Below, piece after piece: positions 27,925 to 36,802 of a stretch of 64,000 nucleotides of DNA. The notes under the pieces are model-generated. The model saw only the letters and a list, made by a program, of their open reading frames with translations. It made no database searches and was not told the origin of the DNA. The DNA lies in assembly GCA_018816735.1 (NCBI GenBank), contig JAHIVH010000061.1, positions 248,001 through 312,000 of the forward strand, given 5' to 3'. Position numbers and translations under genes: made by a program. Within the stretch, counting starts at the first letter, position 1; every line of letters begins with the position of its first letter. Source of the DNA: Pseudomonadota bacterium. GTDB lineage: Bacteria; Desulfobacterota; Desulfobacteria; Desulfobacterales; JAHIVH01.

Positions 27925-30756
27925 ATGACATTTTCAAAAAAACATTTCATCTGTTTAACCCTGTTCCTCATGTTGATGATTTCAATACCGGAACCGTTGC
28001 AGGCAGATGTGCAGAAAACCGGGGACACGGTATCGTTGCCGTCTTCTTCCCCAAGCCAGATCATTCGAAATGTTATCGTTCAAATTGAACCTGAAAGCAG
28101 GTTGAATGACAAATATAAAAAACTGGCGGAAGCACTTATCGAGGTAAAACCCGGAGACATTTTCAGTGAGGAGAAAATAGATGCATCTGCTTCTTTATTA
28201 CGCCTGACAAACCGATTTGAAAACGTACATATCGAAAAAATCGCCACAGCGTTTGGCATGGATATTCTCTTTATTCTTACCCCACATGCCTTGATCAAAG
28301 ATATCAAAATTAACAAGGCCTATCCGCTTTTTACCAAAGATGTGGAGAAAGTCATGACCATTTCGGTGGGAGATCCGTTTGTTTTCAGCACACTTGCCGA
28401 ACAGGTAGAACTCATTTCCAGGTTGTATATAAAAGAAGGATATATCATGCCCCGCGTCACACTGACTGCCCATAAACTTGAACGAGATTCGGCTTATGTG
28501 GTTCAGGTGTCGATAGCGAAAGGGGCTTTTCAAACACTGGGGAAACTCGATTTCAAAGGGAATACCGCCTTTTCAGACACCCGGCTGTCCCTTCACATGA
28601 AATCCTTCCGAACCTCATTTTATATCGGACACGGCGGACGGTTCCGGGAATCCGTTTTTCTGAAAGGCATTGAAAACCTTATCCGCTTCTACCGTAAAAA
28701 AGGGTATGCGGATGTTTCAATTACGCATCAGTTCAATAAAAACGATTTAAAGAATCACGTCGTCAATGCAGTCATTACCATCGAAGAAGGTCCGCAATAC
28801 ATGATTGAGGACATTGATGGGAATGATGAATTTTTTGACCGGACCCTTGAAAAGGATCTTGTGTTCTTCGAAAAGGGGAACAAATATAATCTGGGGCTCC
28901 GCAAGAGTGTTCAGAATATCAAAACAAGATATATGGATAAAGGGTATCCCGATATCAGCGTCAAGATAATGGAAGAAAAAGCGGTTACAGTGGAGGGTGA
29001 AAAGCGAAAATTGAGCATCAGCATCCATGAAGGCAAACAGGTGATTGTCGACCATGTGGCCATCCAGGGAAATACGTTTTTTTCAGATAAAAAAATACTC
29101 AAACAGGTGTTGACATCCCCCCCTTCCCTTTTTCACGCAGGTGTATTTCTGCAGGAAACGTTAAGCGCCGACATGATGGCCATCAAATCTCTTTATCTGA
29201 ATGACGGATTTAATGACGTGGAAGTTTCGGAAAAATTGGCGTGGAAGGAAGACCATGTCCATGTAACGGTCACTCTTATCATCAAGGAAGGTACAAGGAC
29301 GATTGTATCTTTTGTCCAAACCGAGGGAGATCAGTTGTTGTCGCAGGAAAGTTTTCTTAAAACCATCAGCATGACCCCGGGAACCCCTTTTGTAAAACAG
29401 ATGCTTTCAAAAGATGAAAATGAACTGGCGGCGGCCATTGCTGAAAAAGGGTATCCCCATGTCAAAGTGAAAGGAAAAGCCATTATCAGTGAGGATAAAA
29501 AAGAGTCCGTTATCATTTATCGCATTGACAAAGGAACGTACGTAAAAATGGGGGGGATCTTTCTCGGTGGCAATTTCAGGACAAAAGAAAAGGTCATTCA
29601 GAAAGAACTTGAAATGAAATCCGGTGAACCCTTTTCACTGAAAAAAATGGTCACCGCCCAGAAGAATACACGAGATCTCAATATTTTCCAGTCTGTCCGG
29701 TTCAAAACCATTGGTATCAAAGAAAATTCAGATACCGTTCATCTGCTGGCAGATGTTATCGAATCCCCGCCCTATCATATGAATGCCGGTGCCGGTTATG
29801 AGTCTCAAAGAGGTCTTTACATGCATGGAAAGATCGGCGATCAGAACCTTTTCGGACTGAATAAAAAAGGATGGCTCAGTTATGAATCAAGTGAGATCGG
29901 TCATCGCACTGAAACCGGTCTGATGGATCACCGATTCTTAGGATATCGGACAGATGCTGCGCTGACGCTGTATTCCGAACGACAGCAAGAATTCAACCAG
30001 ACTTTTGAAACCCGGACACGAGGCGCCACACTCGGTTTTACCCGAAAGGAAGGCAGATACTTTACAACCGGGCTGAACTTCAAGCTCGAGCGCCGTGAAC
30101 AGATATATGATGAATATCCGGATGAAACAGACATAAATGATTCGTTTTTCGATCTGAGGACTGTATTTGTGACCACGCCCGCCATCAGTTATGACAGCAG
30201 AGACGGATTCGTCCGCCCCAAAAAAGGTGCGTTAAGCACATTCTCCGTTGATATATCAAGAGGTCTTACCAACGAAATAGATAATTTTTACAAGCTTTAT
30301 CTGGACAACCGATATTACTACTCTCCCCTTTCCTGGTTGACCTTTGCCCTCCTTTGCCGGACAGGCTACCTCATTCCCGCAGGCACCAACACAGATGTTC
30401 CGAAAGATCAGCTCATTTATCTGGGTGGTACTGCCAGCGTAAGAGGATTCAGGGAAAACAGACTGGAATATGATGATAACGGTGATCCCATTGGCGGGAA
30501 GGCAGCAGTCAATACCAGCATTGAAGCCCGGTTTGAGGTAGGATATAGTATCGAATTGGCCCTTTTTTATGATACAGGCACGCTTTTCGATACTCCTTTT
30601 TATGACAGCCATGAGCATGTAAGACATACGGTTGGTACGGGTATCCGTTATCTTACCCCCATCGGGCCGATTGGTTTTCTTTATGGGTCAAAAATAAATC
30701 CCCGTTCCGATGAAGGAAGAGATCAGTTTCATTTCTCTATCGGATATACCTTTTAG
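27925..30756 (+). CDS. TamA/BamA-like Omp85 outer-membrane protein with about seven POTRA repeats
   Basis: 943 residues from the ATG at 27925, chosen over an in-frame ATG at 27886 because the signal peptide (cleaved near LQA-DV) starts here. Seven segments of 75-85 residues each begin with a pattern like ..LDFKGNTAFS.. or ..VAIQGNTFFSDKKIL.. and end with an EG or KG strand, as POTRA domains do (about residues 40-580). The rest is a 16-strand-type barrel with YDSRDGFVRPKKG, YLGGTASVRGFRENRL (lid-lock VRGF) and a terminal aromatic (YTF) beta-signal. TamA usually has three POTRAs and BamA five. The pairing with tamB suggests a TamA-like role; BamA cannot be fully excluded. Confidence 0.85.
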   Translation: MTFSKKHFICLTLFLMLMISIPEPLQADVQKTGDTVSLPSSSPSQIIRNVIVQIEPESRLNDKYKKLAEALIEVKPGDIFSEEKIDASASLLRLTNRFENVHIEKIATAFGMDILFILTPHALIKDIKINKAYPLFTKDVEKVMTISVGDPFVFSTLAEQVELISRLYIKEGYIMPRVTLTAHKLERDSAYVVQVSIAKGAFQTLGKLDFKGNTAFSDTRLSLHMKSFRTSFYIGHGGRFRESVFLKGIENLIRFYRKKGYADVSITHQFNKNDLKNHVVNAVITIEEGPQYMIEDIDGNDEFFDRTLEKDLVFFEKGNKYNLGLRKSVQNIKTRYMDKGYPDISVKIMEEKAVTVEGEKRKLSISIHEGKQVIVDHVAIQGNTFFSDKKILKQVLTSPPSLFHAGVFLQETLSADMMAIKSLYLNDGFNDVEVSEKLAWKEDHVHVTVTLIIKEGTRTIVSFVQTEGDQLLSQESFLKTISMTPGTPFVKQMLSKDENELAAAIAEKGYPHVKVKGKAIISEDKKESVIIYRIDKGTYVKMGGIFLGGNFRTKEKVIQKELEMKSGEPFSLKKMVTAQKNTRDLNIFQSVRFKTIGIKENSDTVHLLADVIESPPYHMNAGAGYESQRGLYMHGKIGDQNLFGLNKKGWLSYESSEIGHRTETGLMDHRFLGYRTDAALTLYSERQQEFNQTFETRTRGATLGFTRKEGRYFTTGLNFKLERREQIYDEYPDETDINDSFFDLRTVFVTTPAISYDSRDGFVRPKKGALSTFSVDISRGLTNEIDNFYKLYLDNRYYYSPLSWLTFALLCRTGYLIPAGTNTDVPKDQLIYLGGTASVRGFRENRLEYDDNGDPIGGKAAVNTSIEARFEVGYSIELALFYDTGTLFDTPFYDSHEHVRHTVGTGIRYLTPIGPIGFLYGSKINPRSDEGRDQFHFSIGYTF

Positions 30757-30773
30757 GGAATCAGAAAAAAATC

Positions 30774-30801
30774 TTGACATACTGATGATACTGAGTATTA
30801 A
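30774..30801 (+). promoter_or_regulatory. Sigma-70-type promoter of the HMGS-like/thiolase operon
   Basis: TTGACA (30774-30779), a 16-bp spacer, and TATTAA (30796-30801), followed by about 150 bp of leader before the ATG at 30954. A perfect palindrome lies just downstream. The hexamers are near consensus. Confidence 0.6.
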
Positions 30802-30812
30802 TTCATTTTGTA

Positions 30813-30830
30813 TTCCATCATTTGATGGAA
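30813..30830. promoter_or_regulatory. Palindromic operator candidate
   Basis: TTCCATC-ATTT-GATGGAA, a perfect 7-bp inverted repeat centred about 20 bp downstream of the -10 element. The position suits a repressor that blocks transcription. No regulator gene is adjacent, so the protein is unknown. It lacks a T-tract, so a terminator is unlikely. Confidence 0.5.
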
Positions 30831-30953
30831 GCGTTTGATAGATACTTTTAGTCTCAATCAGTCAAGATTTTGAAATATATTTCATAATTAGAATACCGAC
30901 TATAACTCAGCTTTATTTTGCAAGAACTTCAAGCACATCAGGGAGGTTTTTAA

Positions 30954-32417
30954 ATGATTGGTATTACTTCATATGGCGGGTATATACCCCGAATGAGATT
31001 GAATCGCGGCGTGGTTTACGCATCTAATGCATGGATGGCGCCTGGATTGATCGGTTCTGCCAATGGCGAGCGTTCAATGGCAAACTGGGATGAGGACAGT
31101 CTGACCATGGCTGTGGAAGCGGCAAGAGATTGTCTCTCCGGCACAGACAAAACCCAGATCGACGCGGCCTATCTGGCATCCGTGAACTTTCCGTTTCTGG
31201 ACCGACAAAATGCAGGCATTTTCGCAACAGCATTGAACCTGAAAGAATCCGTCGAATCAGCCGATTTTACCGGTTCCATGCGAGCAGGACTTTCCGCGGT
31301 GTTAGCAGGCATCAACGCCGTCAAATCCGGAGATTACAAAAATGTCCTTGTCGCTGCCGGAGACAGAAGAATCACCAAAATGGCCTATCTTCACGAGCTG
31401 TGGGCCGGAGATGGTGCGGCATCCCTGCTTCTGGGATCGGACAATGTGATTGCAGAATACAAGGGTGCGTTTACGGTCACCAACGATTTTGTGGATCATT
31501 TCCGTGGGCAGGATCAGAAATTTGACTACAACTGGGAAGAACGCTGGATCAAGGATGAAGGATATCTGAAAATCGCACCCAAGGCCATAAAGGGTCTTCT
31601 TGAAAAAACCGGTGTCTCTGGTGATAAAATTGCCAGATTTATCATGCCATGCCCCATGGGCCGTGTGGCGGCCCAGATTGCAGGCAAATTAGGCATTGGG
31701 CCGGACAAGGTAACTGATAACATGCACGCCGTGTGTGGAGATACAGCCACTGCCCATCCGCTGGTCATGCTCGTTTCAGCCCTTGAAAACGCGTCACCTG
31801 GTGACAAGCTCGTTGTGGCGTCTTTTGGACAGGGCTGCACAGCCATGCTCTTTGAAGTTACCGAAAACATCAGCCTCATGAAAAACAAATGCGGTATCAA
31901 AGGATCGCTCGCAGATAAAAAACCGGAAGGCAATTATATCAAATTTCTCTCTCACCGAGGGATGCTCGAGCAGGACTGGATGATGCGGGCAGAAGGCAAC
32001 TGGCGGTCAGCCTTAAGTACGCTTTACCGGCATCAGAAAGAAATCATTGGCCTGGTTGGAGGCAAATGCAAGACATGCGGAACGGAACAGTTTCCAAAAG
32101 CGGACATCTGTGTCAATCCGGAATGTCTGGCAGTACATACCCAGGCAGATTGTGAATTTTCAGAACTGCCGGGAAAAATCATGACCTATACATCGGATTT
32201 GCTGACCTATACCCTTGATCCGCCGGCTCATTACGGCATGATTGTTTTCAATAACGGCGGCAGAAGCATGTTTGATTTCACCGATTATGAACCCGGTAAA
32301 ATCGAGGTGGGCTTGCCGGTTCAAATGGTTTTCAGAATCAGGAATTTTGACAAACCCAGAGGATTTACACAGTATTTCTGGAAAGCAAAACCGGTTATCA
32401 CAGGAGAGGAGGCATAA
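30954..32417 (+). CDS. HMG-CoA-synthase-like / DUF35 (Zn-ribbon OB-fold) fusion
   Basis: 487 residues. Residues 1-310 follow the HMG-CoA synthase fold (ITSYGGYIPRMRL, WDEDSLTMAVEAARDCL, LVAAGDRR). The catalytic Cys region reads SADFTGSMRAG, with Asp104 where the family has Cys, and the His region reads FIMPCPMGR rather than FHxP. Residues about 365-485 are a DUF35 domain: Zn-ribbon KCKTCGTEQFP...CVNPEC, then an OB-fold. DUF35 proteins bring acyl-CoA to a thiolase partner, as in the archaeal thiolase/HMGS/DUF35 complex and benzoylsuccinyl-CoA thiolase BbsAB. The thiolase gene follows by 1 nt. Likely a non-catalytic or altered subunit of a thiolase complex. Confidence 0.8.
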   Translation: MIGITSYGGYIPRMRLNRGVVYASNAWMAPGLIGSANGERSMANWDEDSLTMAVEAARDCLSGTDKTQIDAAYLASVNFPFLDRQNAGIFATALNLKESVESADFTGSMRAGLSAVLAGINAVKSGDYKNVLVAAGDRRITKMAYLHELWAGDGAASLLLGSDNVIAEYKGAFTVTNDFVDHFRGQDQKFDYNWEERWIKDEGYLKIAPKAIKGLLEKTGVSGDKIARFIMPCPMGRVAAQIAGKLGIGPDKVTDNMHAVCGDTATAHPLVMLVSALENASPGDKLVVASFGQGCTAMLFEVTENISLMKNKCGIKGSLADKKPEGNYIKFLSHRGMLEQDWMMRAEGNWRSALSTLYRHQKEIIGLVGGKCKTCGTEQFPKADICVNPECLAVHTQADCEFSELPGKIMTYTSDLLTYTLDPPAHYGMIVFNNGGRSMFDFTDYEPGKIEVGLPVQMVFRIRNFDKPRGFTQYFWKAKPVITGEEA

Positions 32418-32418
32418 A

Positions 32419-33627
32419 ATGGCTGATGGCATTAGAGATAAAGTCGCAATACTTGGCATGGGATGCTCAAAATTTGGCGAAAGATGGGACTGCGGCCCGG
32501 AACAACTGATGGTGGAAGCTTTTGAGGAATGCATAAAGGACGCAGGCATTGGCCGGAATGATATCCAGGCAGCATGGTTTGGACAATGTTACGATGAAAT
32601 CGGCACCGGAAAAGGCGCTCTGGGTCTGGGCATGGCCCTGAAACTTCCCTATATTCCGATTACCCGTGTAGAAAACTTTTGCGCCACAGGCACGGAAGCC
32701 TTCAGAGGCGCCGTTTATGCGGTTGCGTCAGGTGCCTGTGATTTTGCACTGGCCCAAGGTGTGGAGAAACTGAAAGATACGGGTTATGGCGGACTTCCGG
32801 CCATAGACGGGGTCAACAGCGGGTCATTGAACGGCCAGACCATGCCGAATATATCGGCCCCGGGAGCCTTTGCCCAGCTGGCAAGCGCTTATCGGGCCAA
32901 ACACGGTGTCAGCTGGAACGATCTGAAACGGGCCATTGCACAGGTATCTGTCAAAAGTCATGCAAATGGTGCGAAAAACCCCAAAGCTCATTTAAGAAAA
33001 CCGGTCAGCATCGAACAGGTAATGGCCTCTCCCATTATCGCTGATCCTCTGGGGTTGTTTGATTGCTGCGGTGTGAGTGACGGTTCTGCCTGCGCGGTCG
33101 TGACAACCCCTGAAATTGCCAAAAAAATGGGAAAGACAAATCTGGTTACGGTCAAAGCGCTTCAGCTGGCTGTAAGTAACGGTCAGGAAGTCGGATACAA
33201 GGATTGGGACGGGTCCTACTTTGCCACAACGAGAAAAGCGGCAAAGCGTGCCTATGAAGAAGCAGGCATCAAAAATCCCCGGGAAGAACTGAGCATGATA
33301 GAAGTTCACGACTGCTTTTCAATTACGGAATTCGTCACCTATGAAGACCTGTTTATTTCCCCGGAAGGCGGCGCCACCAAAGACGTTCTGGACGGATTTT
33401 ATGATGCGGAAGGGAAAATACCCTGCCAGATCGACGGCGGGCTCAAATGTTTCGGACATCCCATCGGTGCATCCGGACTACGGATGCTGTATGAGATGTA
33501 TCTTCAACTGCATGGCCGGGCAGGCGAACGGCAGCTGAAAGATCCCAAATTCGGCCTGACCCATAACCTGGGCGGCTTCCCGTTTTCAAACGTCAACGCG
33601 ATTTCCATAGTGGGAAGATATGCGTAG
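32419..33627 (+). CDS. Thiolase (SCP2/acetyl-CoA acetyltransferase-like)
   Basis: 402 residues from the ATG at 32419, with GGAGAGGAGG inside the end of the upstream gene; an in-frame start at 32242 would overlap it by 176 nt and is rejected. Catalytic residues are visible: Cys88 in RVENFCATGTEAF, His in IEVHDCFSITE, and CFGHPIGASG near the C-terminus. It belongs to the SCP2-type branch, which needs a DUF35 partner in characterised complexes; that partner is supplied by the preceding fusion protein. Probable reaction: reversible cleavage or condensation of a 3-oxoacyl-CoA such as acetoacetyl-CoA. The acetoacetate-CoA ligase at 53.3 kb would feed it; this link is inferred. Confidence 0.87.
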   Translation: MADGIRDKVAILGMGCSKFGERWDCGPEQLMVEAFEECIKDAGIGRNDIQAAWFGQCYDEIGTGKGALGLGMALKLPYIPITRVENFCATGTEAFRGAVYAVASGACDFALAQGVEKLKDTGYGGLPAIDGVNSGSLNGQTMPNISAPGAFAQLASAYRAKHGVSWNDLKRAIAQVSVKSHANGAKNPKAHLRKPVSIEQVMASPIIADPLGLFDCCGVSDGSACAVVTTPEIAKKMGKTNLVTVKALQLAVSNGQEVGYKDWDGSYFATTRKAAKRAYEEAGIKNPREELSMIEVHDCFSITEFVTYEDLFISPEGGATKDVLDGFYDAEGKIPCQIDGGLKCFGHPIGASGLRMLYEMYLQLHGRAGERQLKDPKFGLTHNLGGFPFSNVNAISIVGRYA

Positions 33628-33683
33628 AAAATAGATAGATCGATTTCACTGAAAGGACGTGTGGGACAACAAATTAAAAAAGT

Positions 33684-33714
33684 GCGTGACATATCAATTG
33701 TCACGCCCTTTTTG
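33684..33714. terminator. Bidirectional terminator between convergent genes
   Basis: GCGTGACA (33684-33691) pairs perfectly with TGTCACGC (33699-33706), loop of 7, flanked by AAAAAAG on one side and CCTTTTTG on the other, so it can stop transcription from both the thiolase operon and the minus-strand lipoprotein gene. Confidence 0.85.
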
Positions 33715-33747
33715 TCTATAGCCGGTCTGTTCTGAAACAGGCAGAGA

Positions 33748-34737
33748 TTACTTCGTCGTTATTTTTTTATATTCAGGGTGATGAAAATGCAGGCAATGGT
33801 CGCAGCTTTCAGACGCTGAATAATCGGTCAATAAAATATTCCCCACATAGAGCCAGGTTTTATTTGATGAAGTACTGTCCTGTGATGTGACATAGATATC
33901 AAAAGATATTTCATTATCAGGATAGTTGTTTAAATTCAGTTCATCCCTGAAATCATTTTCATCCACGCGGATTTGCCCGGGTGTGGCCGCTATTTTCATC
34001 CATTTTGGGGTAATGGCTGTATCTGTATCTGACAGTCCCAGTTCCGAAATTTCGTACAACTGACGTATCCCCGGATTTCTGTCCGCCATGCCAAGGGCCA
34101 TGGCCGCGTAGAAACCAACACCCAGCAAATTGGAACTGGCGTTATTCGAAAATATGCCAGGTTCATTGGTCAGCGAAACATCCATATAGTGATCTGTTAG
34201 CGTGCCGCTCAAATTGTCGATGGTAAAAAAATTGGCGGTTTGAAGTAAGTCTGCATGATCCGGATCGGTTGTGGGAAATAGCTTTCCTGTGAATCCAAAT
34301 CCTCTGTAATTTCCTTTGTCAGTGTCAGAAAGGGCGACCGATGCACGAACAATAATGAGTGCCTGGCTGTTCATTGAAAAATAGCCGGTATATGGATTTT
34401 CTTCCGTAATATTCCAGGTGCCGCTCAGGCAGACACCATTGGGATGCAGTAATTTGTCAAAATGGTCAAGGGTATCATTCCTGTCGTTTATCGTTCTCAA
34501 GGCAGCTTTGTACAAAATATTTACGCTTTTTTCGAAGAAACTTGATACGGTCACACTTTGGTGAGGCAATTCAGTATAGGGATCAGATTCTATTTTTCCC
34601 CAAACCTCGGAAAAGGTTGATCCATTATATTCTGGCTTGGCAGACGTGTCACAGGATATTAAATTTACCGAAAACACGCACATTAAAACAATCATCACCC
34701 ATGAATTGGTGATAAGATCAGGGTTAATTTTTTTCAT
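33748..34737 (-). CDS. Catalase-superfamily-like lipoprotein
   Basis: 329 residues. Lipobox LISC with Cys29. The body is reminiscent of the catalase/allene-oxide-synthase haem fold: HPNGVCLSGTWNI, then ALIIVRASVAL, NYRGFGFTGKLFP and TANFFTIDN align in order with catalase blocks of the type H..g...G.F, pvlvRfS, aRGFalkfy and npvFfi. The haem-ligand R-x-x-x-Y motif is not obvious, and the C-terminus ends CDHCLHFHHPEY, an isolated metal-binding-like tail. Surface-anchored catalase relatives may handle peroxides or lipid hydroperoxides. Monocistronic. The family call is by eye and moderate; the lipoprotein call is firmer. Confidence 0.55.
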   Translation of the reverse strand: MKKINPDLITNSWVMIVLMCVFSVNLISCDTSAKPEYNGSTFSEVWGKIESDPYTELPHQSVTVSSFFEKSVNILYKAALRTINDRNDTLDHFDKLLHPNGVCLSGTWNITEENPYTGYFSMNSQALIIVRASVALSDTDKGNYRGFGFTGKLFPTTDPDHADLLQTANFFTIDNLSGTLTDHYMDVSLTNEPGIFSNNASSNLLGVGFYAAMALGMADRNPGIRQLYEISELGLSDTDTAITPKWMKIAATPGQIRVDENDFRDELNLNNYPDNEISFDIYVTSQDSTSSNKTWLYVGNILLTDYSASESCDHCLHFHHPEYKKITTK

Positions 34738-34909
34738 GGTTCTCTCCGTTTTTCTTTGGGTTGAATCGGTCTGTCCCGCCTTTTAACTGAAAATTTAATT
34801 TTTTTAAAAGCATGACATTAAACCGATGTCTTTGTTTTTATCAACGATTTATCAAATATACAACATCTATAATTTTGAAAAACAGATGTTGAGACGCTTC
34901 ACAGGACCA

Positions 34910-35527
34910 TCAATTTGTAACGTCTATACATCTCTTCCCGATCAGTTTTTCGAAACGGCCCAAGATACGGTAGAACATTGCCGGTGTCTTGAACCGTATC
35001 TCCCAAAATTTCTCACTGATAAACTCGATGATGATCCCGGCATCATGAATAGTGTCCATATAGGCAAAATCGGTTTTGGATGGCCCGAATTTGATTTGCC
35101 CTCTCACCCAGGTCTCATATCCGGCTGAATTCAGTTTTGCTGCCCATGCATCAACGTCAGATACAAAAAAACCCAGATGCTGAACAACGATATCTCCGCA
35201 AGGATCGGCGCTTTGACAATAAAAATCACTGCCTTCACCGGGCTCAAGGGGTTCTATCTGAAAACCCTGATAATAGGAAATTCCAAGTTTTCCTCTGAAA
35301 TTTCTGTTTTCTCCCCTTTCCTTCCACAAAACCGGACTTCCTTTGGCGATAAAAACCGAAGGAATACCTGTTGCCTCAAGGTTTTCAGCAGCCTTCTCAA
35401 CATCGGGAACCACAAGACCCAACTGACCTATTTTCGGCAGATCGAATTTTTCCCTGAATCCCCGTGCAATATCATTCACAGCGATACTGAAATCATCAGC
35501 ATTGAACAGATCTTTAAATAAAATCAT
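34910..35527 (-). CDS. VOC-superfamily (glyoxalase-like) protein
   Basis: 205 residues made of two betaalphabeta-betabetabeta units. The first starts KIGQLGLVVPDVEKAAENL, the second VVQHLGFFVSDVDAWAAKL and ends AGIIIEFIS. Metal ligands in this superfamily are His/Gln and Glu in each half; here Gln (IGQLG), Glu in the IEPLEP strand, His (VQHLG) and Glu (IIEFI) are in place, so a metal site is likely. Closest functional groups are methylmalonyl-CoA epimerases and Glyoxalase_4 proteins. A 25-residue helical N-terminal addition is present. Single gene; substrate unknown. Confidence 0.8.
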   Translation of the reverse strand: MILFKDLFNADDFSIAVNDIARGFREKFDLPKIGQLGLVVPDVEKAAENLEATGIPSVFIAKGSPVLWKERGENRNFRGKLGISYYQGFQIEPLEPGEGSDFYCQSADPCGDIVVQHLGFFVSDVDAWAAKLNSAGYETWVRGQIKFGPSKTDFAYMDTIHDAGIIIEFISEKFWEIRFKTPAMFYRILGRFEKLIGKRCIDVTN

Positions 35528-35615
35528 GGTTTCACCCCTTTAATATAACGCTTCAGATAACCAGTTACAAAAAACTCCTGTAAAATTTTCTGCGCTAATT
35601 TTTTTGTTCGACTTT

Positions 35616-36236
35616 TCACAGATAATCTAAGGCCAATTTTGCACCGAAACCAATAAGTGCTATTCCAGATAGACGAGTGGCAACTAAGCGAATATACTGC
35701 CACTTTGAAAGATAGTGTGCAACAGTGTTGCCAACGAGTACCAAACCTGTCTGAAATAAAAAACTGATAACTGTCACATGCACCATCAGCATGAAAAGGG
35801 TTACTGGTCTTGACTTGGCATTTAAAAACAGGGGGAAAAAAGACATAAAAAACATGATGGCATTGGGATTGGTCAGGCTGACTGCCAGAGCCTGCCGGAA
35901 ATAGGCCCAGTTTTTTTGAGTCACTGGCATTTCATTCGATTGTGCTGCTCCGGATGCCCGTAAAAGATTTAAGCCGGTCCAGCATAAATACGCAAGCCCG
36001 ATCCATTGCATGCCCGTCAGTATGCCGGGATAAACACTTAATACTGCGGCCAACCCGAGGACAGCGGCAAGCATGTATATGAAATCTCCAGCAATGGTTC
36101 CAAAGACAGTACTCATTCCCACGCCGATACCATTCCGTGCTGTCGCATTCAAGATGATAATCGTTCCAGCCCCAGGAATGATTTGAAATACGATAGTCGC
36201 TAAAATAAAACTATTATAATTATGTATACCAAACAT
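35616..36236 (-). CDS. LysE/RhtB-family amino-acid exporter
   Basis: 206 residues with about six transmembrane helices. Family marks are QIIPGAGTIIILNATARNG in the first loop, AYLCWTGLNLLRASG, and LTNPNAIMFFMSFFPLF. RhtB-type exporters pump amino acids (homoserine, threonine, leucine) or small amides out with proton exchange. Single gene, about 90 bp upstream of the glyoxalase-like gene on the same strand, so the two may be co-transcribed. The substrate cannot be inferred. Confidence 0.88.
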   Translation of the reverse strand: MFGIHNYNSFILATIVFQIIPGAGTIIILNATARNGIGVGMSTVFGTIAGDFIYMLAAVLGLAAVLSVYPGILTGMQWIGLAYLCWTGLNLLRASGAAQSNEMPVTQKNWAYFRQALAVSLTNPNAIMFFMSFFPLFLNAKSRPVTLFMLMVHVTVISFLFQTGLVLVGNTVAHYLSKWQYIRLVATRLSGIALIGFGAKLALDYL

Positions 36237-36802
36237 ATACGGCCTTCTGATATTGTTAAATGGGTTTTATCGCGCAATGACAATAATGCCTTTTTATATT
36301 CTTCTTTTGACGCAATCAAAATTTATGCCTTGAACCCCTGAGTTGGTTATTAACAAGTCGGCGTTTTTTTGTTCCAAAGCAGGTACTTTACGGATTTTCT
36401 TTCTATAAATGGTACAAGAGCACATTGTTTCAGATAAATAAATAAATTTTTTTTAGATATCAAGAGGTTTTAAAATACGGTGCGGAAGCTCATTTGTCAG
36501 GATTTGGGTGCAGTTGGGCGAGGTGTATCGTACTCCTTTAAGACAACAATCGAGGTGTGCCCCCCATATAGACCCACCCGTTAAGAGGCGACCCCATGCC
36601 CATCCCTGGTGTCATATATCGGTAATTGGGTCATTTATAAATTATTCTGGTTTTTTATAATCGATTACATTATTGTCAGTTATGGCGTGTATATTCTTTC
36701 TTTAATTTGATCGGTTAATTGCTTTTGAAACAATCAGCCGATAGATGCACTGAAGACTGCAAACAGGGGTTTAACTAGTATAAATAAGTATTAGGAGGCT
36801 AT
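36237..36802. other. Intergenic region without a recognised gene
   Basis: 566 bp between divergently transcribed genes. Mostly AT-rich, but 36515-36635 is noticeably GC-richer and includes GGTGTGCCCCCCATATAGAC and a run of short open frames on the minus strand. That patch looks foreign, possibly a remnant of a mobile element, but no recognisable protein or RNA was identified. The last 30 bp hold the AGGAGG ribosome site of the START-like gene. Confidence 0.4.

Noticed and set aside
32242..32418. Longer start for the thiolase
   Set aside because: Would overlap the HMGS-like gene by 176 nt; the ATG at 32419 has an ideal ribosome site and is where thiolase similarity begins.
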